Assembly (NCBI GenBank): GCA_033032865.1
Contig: JAWHQI010000273.1
Span: 1,984,001 to 2,048,000, forward strand
Reading direction: 5' to 3'
Length of the DNA: 64,000 nucleotides
DNA from: Dactylorhiza incarnata
Lineage: Eukaryota; Streptophyta; Magnoliopsida; Asparagales; Orchidaceae
Below, one piece after another: positions 33,971 through 44,780 of this stretch. The translations under genes and the position numbers were made by a program. Each line of letters begins with the position of its first letter. Positions within the stretch are counted from its first letter, which is position 1. Below the pieces are notes generated by a model, which saw only the letters and a program-made list of their open reading frames with translations, was not told the DNA's origin and searched no databases.

Positions 33971-34830
33971 TGTACAACCCTCATATTTTCCGAGTCAGTG
34001 TGACCCGACGCAGATGAGGTCGTGGTAGAGAGGGTGACCGTTGCGCAGCAGACCGAACCAACGGAGGTCGTCAAGACCACAAAGAGAAGGCCTCGGGCGA
34101 GTGGACCCTTGGTCCACTCGCCCGAGTGGGGGGGCGAGTGGACCTTGGGTCCACTCGCCCAAGGTGGGGGGAGAGTGGACCTAGGGTCCACTCGCACCAA
34201 GCCCGTGGGCGAGTGGACCATAGGTCCACTCGCCCGGGCAGCTGGGCGAGTGGATTAAGGGTCCACTCGCCCGTTGGGTTGAGTGGACCGCAAGGTTCAC
34301 TCGCCCAGTCAGGGTGGTGGACCTCGGTCCACTCATTTGACCCCCGGCAAGGGGGGAGTGGACGTCTCAAGCTCCACTCACCCCCCTCCCCCTCCTATTT
34401 CGGTCGTTCAGGTTGGTTGTTGGGATGCGGATAGTAGATTTTTGGCTATTCGCAGCCCAATTTTTGGGAAGTCTATAAATTGTCCCCCATGGGCACCTTG
34501 GGAAGGGATGTTGGTACCCCCTCCCTCACGTGTGAGCAAGCACTACCCCTCCCCTCCCCCTGTCATTGAAGGTGGACGGTGAGGTGATCCTTAGTGCCCT
34601 CCAAGGTGCCAAGGCTCAGCATTGGCTTGGGAGGGGAAGTTCCATGTGAGCTTCTGGGTATGTGGTGGGACCTCCACGCTGCAGCTTAAGGGGTCCATTT
34701 GTGGACTTAGGTGTTCTCTAAGAGCAAGGTTCTTTGGTTCTTAGTGACTGGTCAAGGGTCTCGCTCAGGTCAAGTAAGGGTTAGCTGCATCCCCCTTGCG
34801 AATGTCGAAACCAGTTCTCTGGTTTCAACA
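33971..34830 (+). repeat. Element C right LTR
   Basis: 860 bp, matching the left LTR but lacking roughly 55 bp of dyad DNA present at about 29308-29363 and with shorter G and C runs. TATAAAT at 34474-34480. Confidence 0.88.
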
Positions 34831-34835
34831 TTATT

Positions 34836-35740
34836 TATGTAATTTAATATGTTAAGTTATTATACGACACAATTATGCAAGAAACTATTAAAACACATTT
34901 AAGTTATCAAAAAGTGTGAGTGAGATAACTATTATCAAATATAAAACATTGCTCATACTTAAAGGTATATGAAAAAAAATTCTACAAATGAACTCTACAA
35001 TCAGATTCATTGCACATTTTAAGATAAAAATTCAAGGAATGATGAAGGCACAAACAATGATTTAATGAAACCTGAAAGTAAAATCAAATATTGTAAATAA
35101 TCTTGAAGTGATAAATCTAATCATCCTTGATTTTGTCAACGAAGCATAAGCAGTTATTATTATTATTTTTTTTAAAGAAAAAAAAAATAAACACTTCATT
35201 TAAAAAACTTTTAAAACAGAGAAATAAACAAAAAAATGAATGAAAAAATACCAGAAATTTTTTAAAAAGGAAAAAAGCAATTTGGAGCAAAAAGGGCCAA
35301 TGTCGGCGTTGACTGTTAACGCAAAAAATAGTACTCCATTTCTTAGATTATTTTTTATTTTTTTAATCTAGAGTTACTATAAAGAAGCCTTCTTGGTGTA
35401 GAAATTTCAGACTTTATAGAGTTTATTTGGAGGCTCTTTAAGCATATTTTTGTTGGTTTATAAGTGGTTTTTACAATTTTATTGGGTTTTAGTTTTTTTA
35501 AAAATCAATATAAAAATATGATGCTGGCAGAGATATAAAGAGACATATAAGGAGAAAGATAGAAAGAAAGCATAAATTTTAGGAAAAATAGGCTAACACC
35601 AGGTGTTAGACACAATGCTTGGCGTTAGCACTAATAATTCAAATATGTTTTTTGAATTTAGACAATTTTGAGGAGAAATAACTTTTTATAGGATTTAATG
35701 GGATTTTCCTAAGACACCCAATTAAAACCTAAGCATGTTG
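34836..35740 (-). other. Element E 3' non-coding region, second part
   Basis: Homologous in position to D 42350-44780. It keeps dyad blocks at both edges of the slot (GGCGTTGACTGTTAACGC near 35305, and TAACACCAGGTGTTA near 35596 with GGCGTTAGC near 35618) but contains no ORF, whereas D has a ~370-codon antisense ORF between its own dyads. The AT-rich filler at 35330-35590 is unrecognised. Confidence 0.65.
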
Positions 35741-36674
35741 AAACATGCATCGGGGAGTGGATTGGTAAAAATGTCTGCAAGTATAGAATAAGTCCCTTTA
35801 AAGCTAATTCTTACATGTTCCTTTTTAATATGATCCCTAATAAAATGATGTCGGACATTTATATGTTTAGATCTAGAATGATGTGCGTGATTGTTTATAA
35901 GATCGATAGTGCTCTTGTTGTCACATTTTAATTCTATATTATTTAGATGAACTCAAAAGTCCTCTAAAGTTTGATTCATCCATAAGACTTGTGCACAATA
36001 ACTTCCTAGTGTGATATACTCAGCCTCGGTGGGGGAAAGGGCAATAGAATTCTATTTCCTATTTGACCATGATACAAGTGAGGGGTCTAAGAAATGACAC
36101 GCACCACTAGTGCTCATACAATCTAATGAACAACCCGCATAGTCTGAGTAAGAAAAGTAGTGTAAAATAAAGGAATCATTATGTGGATACCATAAGCCGA
36201 ATCTAGATGTTCCGATTATATATCTAAATATTCATTTAACCGCTTTTAAATGTGATTCTTTGGGGTTAGCTTGAAATCTAGCACATAAACAAACGTCAAA
36301 CATGATATCGGGTCTAGATGCACTCAAATATAATCACATTCCTATCATTCCTCTATATTTTTTTATCAATAGAAATACCGGCTTCATCTTTTCCTAACTT
36401 TAGTGATGCACTCATTGGAATATTACCTTACTTTAGGTTTTCAAATCCAAATCTTTTGAGAATATCATGAATTCATTTAGATTGACAAATAAAAATTCCA
36501 TCATGTCTTTGTGTGATTTGAAATCCTAGAAAATTGTAAGTTCTCCTACCAAGCTCATTTCAAATTCATTTATCATCACTAAAACTACTTCATTACACAA
36601 CCCTTCATTAGTGCCTCAAAAAATAATATCATATATTTTCAATATAATCAAATCATTATTAACATACTTGATGA
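35741..36674 (-). pseudogene. Element E reverse transcriptase C-terminus and RNase H
   Basis: Aligned with D 44850-45745 by DNA and frame. The RNase H active-site region, the [12 protein letters not shown] segment (near 36020-36050) and the SKHIDV-like tail are recognisable through several stops. The open frame breaks at the solo LTR insertion (duplicated GATGA at 36670-36674), after which RT continues at 38657. Confidence 0.8.
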
Positions 36675-38651
36675 TGTAACACCCTGCCAGTACGAATAAT
36701 ATAACAGTAGGTCCGGCCGGGACCCCACGCCATACTAACCACACTAGCTAGGAGTTAAAAGGTGATAAACAGAAAGAAACTACAACAGAGTATACTAAAC
36801 ACTAGCGGAAGCATAAAGATTTAACATTTCCATTAGAATTGTCCACTATTATAGGAATGAAACCAAGAAAGAGAGTTATGGCCTTAAGGCCTTACATTTA
36901 GCAAATGTACCAAAACTCCAAAACATACATCGGCACGCAGGCCGGCAATACATGAGAAAGCTAAAAAGGAGGCTGGCCTTCAAGGGCCAACTCAGCAAAA
37001 GGGGCCACCGCCCGCTATTTCCCGCTAGGCTCACCTGCACCTGCATAAGAACATTCCACCAAGCGGTGGCAAACAAGGTAACGGTCAGCACAGCTGACCA
37101 AATTATAACGACCCCACCCCTTTCCCGGGGTGGCGGAGATTCTACCCTGCAAGCAAGCCACACTAGCACAAGTACTAAAATAAAGAAAGTGCAACTACAC
37201 AAGGTGAGGTTTCAAGCACATTCAATCTTCTAGGTTGAGCATCAAAAAGGAGGGAACCTAGGTATGCACATGATGTTGGTTGGGTTCACCCGAAAGTTCC
37301 CCGCAACCGCCTAAACAACCGCATGAGGCTAACAACATCAATTCCACAAACACTCCACCGTAAGGGCCATCGCCTTATGTGGGAAAAAGAGCTTTTGGTC
37401 GGTCTAGGTAAACCACCTTCCACGACCTCTCCCATGATCACACGGCTACATGAGGTAGGGACCTCTTACCGATCTGCATGGAAACGGGTTCGGTTTAGCT
37501 TTGCCCGTGCTCTAATCGTCGCGATCTGTCGCACGACGCGGGTACGGCTTCGCCTCGGCCCGTAAGGGTTTAGCACCTTCAAGTGCTACACAAATATAAG
37601 CTATGCACCTAATCCCTTCACAAGGATCTAGGCTTCACAAATACTCAAAAAGGGGAGGTATAATACGCTCCGCATCAATTTCGCGGTGAAGGTTTGCCTT
37701 CATCCAATCTCAAAGCATGGGGCTTTTGTTAGGATCTTCACAAGACGCCTACACTTAAATCCCGCACTACTATAGATGATTTCACGGAGTCATTCTCCGG
37801 CACGCATTCTAGGCTTAACCTAAATGCAACGTCGCAATCCAAGCATCACCGATTCGGGCTCACGGCCACGAATAGGCTTCACACAAAATGCCTAAATCCG
37901 CACGACTACCGGATTTTCTATATGCAATATGCCGGGGACAGACACAATCGACCCGGAGTTCCGGAGAACTTGAGGGAATCCTACACTTCACCCATTTGGT
38001 GAAAGGGATCCCTCATGCAAGCATAGAGAAACGAAGGAGAGGACAAAAGACAAGTCCAAACAACGGGAGAAGAAATCGTTACCCTAGGAGCGTTCTTTTT
38101 CGCCATGGATCTGAGATTCTAGACGGAGGGAAATGACCGCACCGGGCTGCACTCTCCAGATCTGGAAACGGTTTGCGAAACGGAGCTCCGGAGCTCCGTC
38201 AATGGCGGAATCTCCCTTCTTCTTCCTTGGCTCCTCCTTCTTTCTCTAGGGTTTGGAGAGAGAAAGACTTAGAGAATATGAGGTTTAACCCCTTCTCATC
38301 AGCCCTAAAGGTCTCCCGCAACTAAACCTAGCCGTTGGATCAAATCCCAAAAGATTTGGACGGTCCGATCTTCTTCTCCGCTCAAAATCGCGGAACAGAA
38401 TAAATAGGGCGCACGATCGCTGGCGCACGATCACTGGTCGTGCGCAAAGAGGACAATGGTCGTGCGCACTGTCCGAGACAGAACTCGATTCTCTTATGAA
38501 TTAACGCACGATCGCTGGCGCACGATCACTGGTCATGCGCGAAGAGGACAATGGTCGTGCCCATTGACCTGATCTGGAATCTTGAGCCTATCCCGAGCGC
38601 AACCCTACCATTTCGCCTACCTCGCTGAACCACGATCTTTGGGGTGTTACA
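36675..38651. repeat. Solo LTR of chromovirus type
   Basis: TGTAACACCC...GGGGTGTTACA ends, 1977 bp, exact GATGA duplication (36670-36674 and 38652-38656). E's RT reads through when it is removed. Homologous LTR sequence with a chromovirus integrase tail is present at 52980-54765, which identifies the family and suggests the minus strand is sense. Near 38411-38560 it carries two copies of a dyad block built on GCACGATC and GGTCGTGCGC. ORFs in both strands are unsupported. Formed presumably by LTR-LTR recombination. Confidence 0.9.
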
Positions 38652-38656
38652 GATGA

Positions 38657-40078
38657 AGAGTGTGTTATCCACACTTCCCATTTTATAACCGTGCTTTAAT
38701 AATAAAAATGTCAATCTTTCATACCAAGCACATGGCGTTTGTTTCAAACCATAATGAGATTTCTCTAACTTAAACACATGATTTGGAAATTTTTCATTAA
38801 TAAAACCGAGGGGTTGTTCCACATAAACTTCTTCTTTTATAATCCCATTTAAAAATGTACTTTTAACATCCATTTGAAATAATTTAAACCTTTTAAAATT
38901 CACAAATGCAAGAAAAATTCTAATAGACTCTAGGAGAGCAACGGGTGCAAAAGTTTCATCAAATCTACCCCCCTCGATTTGTGAATATCCTTGTGCAACT
39001 AATCTAGCATTATTCCTTGTAATCCTAGAGTCACCATCTAATTTATTTTTAAAAATCCATTTAACACCTCCAAACAGATGATTTAATGGCCTCTCTACTT
39101 GATTCCAAACCTTATTATGTTTTAATTTATTTAATCCCTCATTCATAGCTAAAAAACAAAAATCATCATTTAGAGTGGTTGAAACATTTTTGGGTTAAAT
39201 ATCAGATACAAAACATAAAAAAGACACATGTAGAGTAGAACGAGTACTTACCCCTTTTGATGGTTCTCCAATGACAAGTTCCCTTGGATCGTCCTTTGAA
39301 AAATTGAGCTTTCTTGGAGGTACATACACTTCTTTCTCTTCCTATTTCTCCTCTCTTTCTCCAAGCGGTTCATCATCCTCATGCTCCAATGTGGGAAGGG
39401 GTTCCTCTTCAATTCCTATAGGATTAGTATCTACACAAGAAACAAGCTCATTAAATCGAACATGAATAGACTCTTTAACTATTTTAGTTCTATTATTATA
39501 TATTCGATAAGCTTTACTAGTTGAAAAGTAGCCAATAAAATTTCCCTCATCACATATTTCATCAAACTTTCTTGAGGTATCTATTGTGTTCAATATAAAG
39601 CATTTACAACCAAAAACAGGAAAGTAAGATATATTAGGTTTGTTTTAGAAATACAACTCATAAGGAGTTAATTGTAAAAATTGGCGAAGCATGACACGAT
39701 TGATTACCTAACATGAAGTATTAATGGATTCGTCCCAAAATGATCTAGGTAACCCATATTCGGAGAGCCAAGCGTGTGCTAGCTCTTGAAGGGTTCTATT
39801 TTTTCTCTCCACTACACCTTTTTGCGGGGTGCATGGGGCATAAAATTCAGGTCTAATTCATAGATCATTACAAATAGTAGTAAAAAATTTATTTCCAAAT
39901 TCTCCTGCATGATATGAGCATAAGCATTTTATTTTTAAATTAAGTTCATTTTGAATACGAATGCATACTTTAGTAAATTCAAAGAAAGCATCGGATTTGG
40001 AAGAAATAAATAGTCCAACAATATTTAGAATAATCATCAATTAAAATAATAGTGTATTTTCTACCCTCTAGACTAGTA
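38657..40078 (-). pseudogene. Element E integrase end, hinge and N-terminal reverse transcriptase
   Basis: In sense order: integrase core (LKIKCLCSYHAGEFGNKF near 39940, where D has RLDHGGEFDN, so the second catalytic Asp is lost), the VERKNRTL-like segment (about 39795), an FIGYFSTSKAYRIYN block (about 39520), an acidic hinge, then [22 protein letters not shown] (about 39050) and FQMDVKSTFLNGIIKEEV (about 38860) with the first catalytic Asp kept. The frame is broken repeatedly. It is interrupted on the left by the solo LTR and on the right by element D. Confidence 0.85.
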
Positions 40079-40083
40079 GTGCT

Positions 40084-41357
40084 TGTTGGATCTTGAGGCG
40101 CCCTTAGAGGGGGGGGGGGGGGGGGGGGGGTGAATAAGGGCCTTTTAGAAAAAATGATTTTTACTTAAGAATTTTAAAACAACTTTTACTTTTCTAAAAG
40201 TTACTTATAAAAATTTCAAACTAATGTAATTTTTAGAATAAATTCAAACACAAATTTCTAAGTTAAAGATTAAACAACCATATTTGCAATTAAAGAAAAA
40301 GTCATAACTTTATAATTATGAAAATCACATACAAATAATATGATCTTAACAATGCTTAAGATCAAGGCACAAATATGATAATAACCCTTTTACAATTTGT
40401 GTTTACCAATCCTTCTCCCAAGGATCGGAAGGCTATCACTTGTCTCTCTCTAGACCAAGCCCAAGCCTATCCTCTAGATCTTCCCAAGATCTAGACGTAG
40501 CACACAAGACCACGATTTCCCACCAAGCCACGCAAGGACTTGGACGCTCCACATAAGGAAGCGATTTTCCCCTAAGCCACACAAGGACTTAGACGTCACG
40601 CACAAGGAGACGATTTCCCTACCAATACGAAATGAATTGTATATAAATGAAAATACAATATGAAAAGAACAACTCCTTAGAAATTCAGATCTCTGAAAGG
40701 AAGGTTGAAGCCTCGAGATGATCGTTGATGAAGAAGCTCGCCCGATCTCATCTTCAATCTCAAACCTTCTAAGAACAAATGGGAGTTGATGAGGTTCTGG
40801 AGCTCTCTGGTTCGTATGCACTCAGGGAGGGACTTGAAATTATCAATGCTTGGAATGCACGAACAAAAGGAGCCAATATATAGAAATTCGTTGTCGCCTG
40901 GGCGACATTGGCTGTGGGAATTTCCGACAGCGCTAAACTGTCGCTCGTAGTGCTGTCCTGCGGGCAGTTGTTGTAACCTCTGAGCTGTCACCTGGGCAAC
41001 ATCGATGTCGGATTTCCGACAGCGCAAAACTGTCGCTCGTAGTGCTGTCGTGCGGGCAGTTGCTGTAACCTCCGAGCTGTCGCCTGGGCGACATCGCTGT
41101 CGGATTTCCGACAGCACAAAACTGTCGCTCGTCGTGTTGCTGTGGGGGAAGTTGTTGTAACTTCTCTGCTTTCGCCTAAGCGACATCAGCTGTCGGAAAA
41201 TTCCGACAGTGAAAATTTCATACTCTCAAATTGAGCTCCAGCAGAATTGTGAACATCTCATACCTGTTACATGCACACCATTAATAAAAATAGAATCAAA
41301 TACAAACGGGACTTTGTTATTATCAAACCGGAAGAGTGCGAAACGCATGCTCCAACA
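40084..41357 (-). repeat. Element D 3' LTR
   Basis: 1274 bp. A run of 22 G lies at 40109-40130, near the plus-strand left end. Four units of 92-94 bp occur from 40892 to about 41210, each holding TGTCGCCTGGGCGACA and TGTCGG...CCGACA dyads. The LTR ends CGCATGCTCCAACA. Confidence 0.93.
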
Positions 41358-41640
41358 ATCTCCCCCTTTCGATAATAACAAATCTATATAAAAAGAAATC
41401 ATGTCTATTTAGGTTGTTGATTTTAACATATGGTGTGTGCACAAAAATAACATGATATATTCCTCTTAAAAGTAATCTCCCCCTAGATGAATGCTCCACC
41501 TAAATGAATGTTCCCCCTAAATGAATGCTCCCCCTAAATGTTATAGTAAATTGAAATGATGTATTGTTTAGGTTGACTATTTAGGTGTAATAGTTCTTTG
41601 ATTTCTTGAATATACTTATAATTCTCCCCCTTTTGGTATT
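41358..41640 (-). promoter_or_regulatory. Element D polypurine tract and repeated tract-like motifs
   Basis: The tract against the LTR reads GAAAGGGGGAGAT on the minus strand. At 41480-41545 four further CTCCCCCTAAATGAATG-type copies follow at about 17-18 bp spacing, and another lies near 41622. Serial polypurine tracts upstream of the 3' LTR are an established Sirevirus feature. Confidence 0.8.
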
Positions 41641-42743
41641 AGCAAAAGGTAATATGAAATGAATGAGTAGTTCTTAAGGGAAGAGATAGGATGGAGAAAA
41701 TAAGAGTAAGCGGAAGCACTTGTTGGGAAAATGATTGAAGTTCTTGAAGTAATAGTAATATGTCATAGTATTGAATAAACTCATGAATAGGCGGTATAGC
41801 CATATGAAGTAATAAAATAAAATAACTTAAACATGATTAAGATCATTTTAAAGTATCATGGAAAGACACAATTGTGTATAGAAATTTGGAATGTTTTCGG
41901 TCCAATTCTCATGAGATGAATGTTTATATAACATAATGATGTGTACAAGTGATACTTAGATCAAACATATGAAGGTATTTAATGTACATGATCATTGGAA
42001 TAGAGAACATAATATAAGCATATAAAGACAACTTTGACCTTGAAGAGATAGCATAATAAGAATAGAATACCATTTTTCTTTTGCACAAGACACTTTACAA
42101 TTCTTTCCAAGGTGCTTAACCTCACAATGCTTATTAAGACTTATCAGGAGGGTAAGTAGTGCTTGGTGGAGTATCCTTGTCTTTAATTTAAACTCCCTTT
42201 TTTTGTGATCACATATTTTGTGATATCTTAATTTCGAGATATTTATAATTTTTTAATTGACCAAGGATCTCTGAATTCACTTGAATCGCAAAAGATGGTG
42301 TATATTTTGTTGTGCTAACAAATCAAGGTTGAAAGTAGTATTTATGAAGTGTCATTGTATTATGTTAAAGAAAATATGATTCATGTATATATTAAATAGA
42401 AAGACATATGTATGGATCAAAGAAGTGAACGTGATAGTTCATTATTATATATAAACAATTTCTCATACTTAGAGGCATGCAAAAACAATTTCCAATAGTC
42501 TAAACAACTTAGTAGGAGTGTCAATACGATGATAGATTAGAAATGAAATCATATAATCATGTAATAGCCATTTTTTAAAAAAAAATAAAAAGCACATGGT
42601 TTGGCATCAATTCATGAGTTGTAGCATTAATAATGACATATAACTATTGGAAAGCATCAAAGGGTCCAAAAACTGAAGATTAAGCAAATCAGGAGCTGTC
42701 GGAAATTTCCGACAGTCACTGTCGCCTGGGCGACAGCTAAAAA

Positions 42744-42751
42744 TATAAATA
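42744..42751 (+). promoter_or_regulatory. Candidate TATA box of the antisense gene in D
   Basis: TATAAATA on the plus strand lies right after a dyad cluster (TGTCGGAAATTTCCGACA at about 42698-42715 and TGTCGCCTGGGCGACA at 42719-42734). It is about 100 bases upstream of a candidate splice donor. Confidence 0.5.
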
Positions 42752-43377
42752 CGGCTTAAAACCGAGTCAAACCCTATTGTGCACCATTTTCTGGACTGAA
42801 AGGCGAGAAGAAGCTGTCGGAGTTCGGCGACAACCCTAGATTTAAGGTATGGGGTTTTTTGATTTTGAAGTTTTTGTCTTAGAAGTTTTAGAGATTTGTG
42901 ATTTTGGAAAGGAGAGAAGATGAAAAATGTGTTTTTTTTTCATTTTACCTTTGATGAATGGTGTAGATCATTGAATTTTTGTGTATAAAAGGTGTAGATC
43001 TTGTGTAAATCAAGTGGATCTTGGTGGATCTTGGTGAAATATGTTTGGATTTTGTGATTTTTGGGGTGTAAGTTTTGTATTTTTTTTATACATGGTTTAA
43101 TTTCAAAAACTGAATATTTTTCGTTTGAAGAAGGTTGAAGATGATGAATAGTAAGGATGTGTGAGAAGATGTAGTTTTGTTCTAGAAAGAAAGAAAAAAA
43201 ATGTTGTTAACAGAAATATAGCTTGATTTTTAGTAGATCTGGAAGTTTAGACGAAAAAATTAAAGAAAAGTTCACTGGAGTACTGTCGGAAATTTCCGAC
43301 AGTCAATGTCGCCTGGGCGACATCGTTCCAGTGCACAGAACTTGTTTAATTCATTTTTGTTATGTTATGTTTGCAGA

Positions 43378-44493
43378 ATGGCTTCCAGTTCTAAGGAACG
43401 ATGGAGTACGTCTGAAGATGCTCATAGTTCGTATCAAGTTTACCGTGGGATTGAGAAAGCAATAATTGGGGTATCAAAATATGTAGAATTTGACTCTCCG
43501 AAGCATGATCATATCTATGATCATCTTGCGAATGCAGGTATAATTTCAGTAATCACAGCAGATACGTTCTCATCCTTTTTGATTCGAGAATTTTATAATC
43601 ATTTGTAAGACCCGAGTTACACTGAATTAGATGGGGGAGTGAGATCTAGAATCCAAGGTCAACAAGTGGAAATAACACATGTTGATCTTAGAGAGGAATT
43701 CGGTCTTCTTATGAGTGAACATATGTCGGATACAGTGGAGAGCTATAGAAAGGATAGAGATTGGACTCTTGTAAACATGAGTTTACATGGAAGTCAAAAG
43801 AAGACCCTAATCACTGAAGTTTCTTCACTCACTCCGGATGCATATTTACTCCAAGATATATTAAGGAACTCAGTTATGTTAAAAAGTGGAGATACAAGAA
43901 GTATCACAGCACAGTTGACGCTGATTACATACATTATTATGGAGGAGGAACCTTTTGATGTAGCGGACTTCATCCTTTCCCAGATTCGGTATGTTTTTAG
44001 ATTAAAACATCCAAAATGGGTGAAGATTCATACTTTGCCAATGGGGGCAATAATTCAACGTATACTATATAAGAAGTATGAATGGATAGTTCAAGATTCG
44101 TACTTTGATGATTGTTTTCCTGAGATATACTATACGGGAACTATGAGAGTGAAGAAGACTCAGAAAAAGCCTTATCCTGGAATTGAGATTAGAGAGGCTA
44201 CAATTCCTAGGGGAGGATCACTGCGAGAGTCTATAGATGATCTGCGTGATTCCTTTGAGGAGCACAAAAAAGAAGTGAAGAAGGATCGCAGTAGAAAGCA
44301 GAAGTTTATGAAATTTCTTGTGAAAGGTCTGAAGTTAAAGCCTACTCCGGAAGAAGCGGCCGAATGGCAAATTCCAGATGAAGAACCGCCACGCCAATTG
44401 GTGAGGCGGACTCGACGTGGTAAGGCTGTAAGACGAGGACCTCCAGAAGACTGTCCAGAGAGCAGCGGGGCTGGTTATGAGGATTCTGAGTAG
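43378..44493 (+). pseudogene. Antisense ORF inside Sirevirus D, one internal stop
   Basis: On the plus strand, opposite to D's pol, ATG at 43378 opens a frame of about 370 codons ending TAG at 44491-44493, broken only by TAA at 43606-43608 (codon 77). The ATG follows TTTGCAG, a good 3' splice site, and AAG|GTATGG at 42844-42849 is a matching donor, giving a 530-bp intron in the leader. Visible features are IREFYNHL (about 69-76), then RIQGQQVEITHVDLREEFGL (about 88-107), then a Lys/Arg-rich segment (about 280-330) and a basic tail RRTRRGKAVRRG. The first two resemble the 'putative plant transposon protein' region found in accessory ORFs of plant LTR elements, from memory only. Function is unknown. 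The stop could be recent, since the codons around it remain coding-like. Confidence 0.6.
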
Positions 44494-44780
44494 TTATCAT
44501 CAGGGTGCTGCTTCTGACTGATGTTGGAATTTTCCGACATCCACTATCGCCTGGGCGACAGTGAATTTGCCAGATTTCATTTTCTGTTATCTGAAATTGA
44601 TCCTATGTTGATTTCTACTATTTTTTGTGAAACAATTTTATGTAATTTTAATTATGTGTGAATTTTTCTTAAGTAATTCAAATTCTATGGTTTGATTTAA
44701 AATTTAGTCTTTCTTTTTAAAATGTATAGGTTTTGTGATATATAATTTTTTAATTTTATAGGTCATAAGTAGTGATATAA

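Larger units (their letters stand above)
29182..34830 (+). mobile_element. Element C: LTR element with minisatellite interior
   Basis: TGTACAACC...TTTCAACA LTRs (29182-30110 and 33971-34830) flanked by exact TTATT duplications (29177-29181 and 34831-34835). The 3.9-kb interior encodes no retroviral domain. It is dominated by 77-bp and 45-bp tandem arrays. Purine-rich GAAAAGAGCGAAGAT before the right LTR and a TATA box in each LTR indicate plus orientation. The sequence after the left LTR (TTATCGTGCGGTGAGC) is not a primer site I recognise. It must be mobilised in trans. I cannot place it in copia or gypsy. Confidence 0.88.

Noticed and set aside
36876..37233. ORFs of 108 and 93 codons in the chromovirus-type LTR
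   Set aside because: Located within a solo LTR and not kept open in the related LTR copies at 52980 and 63564.
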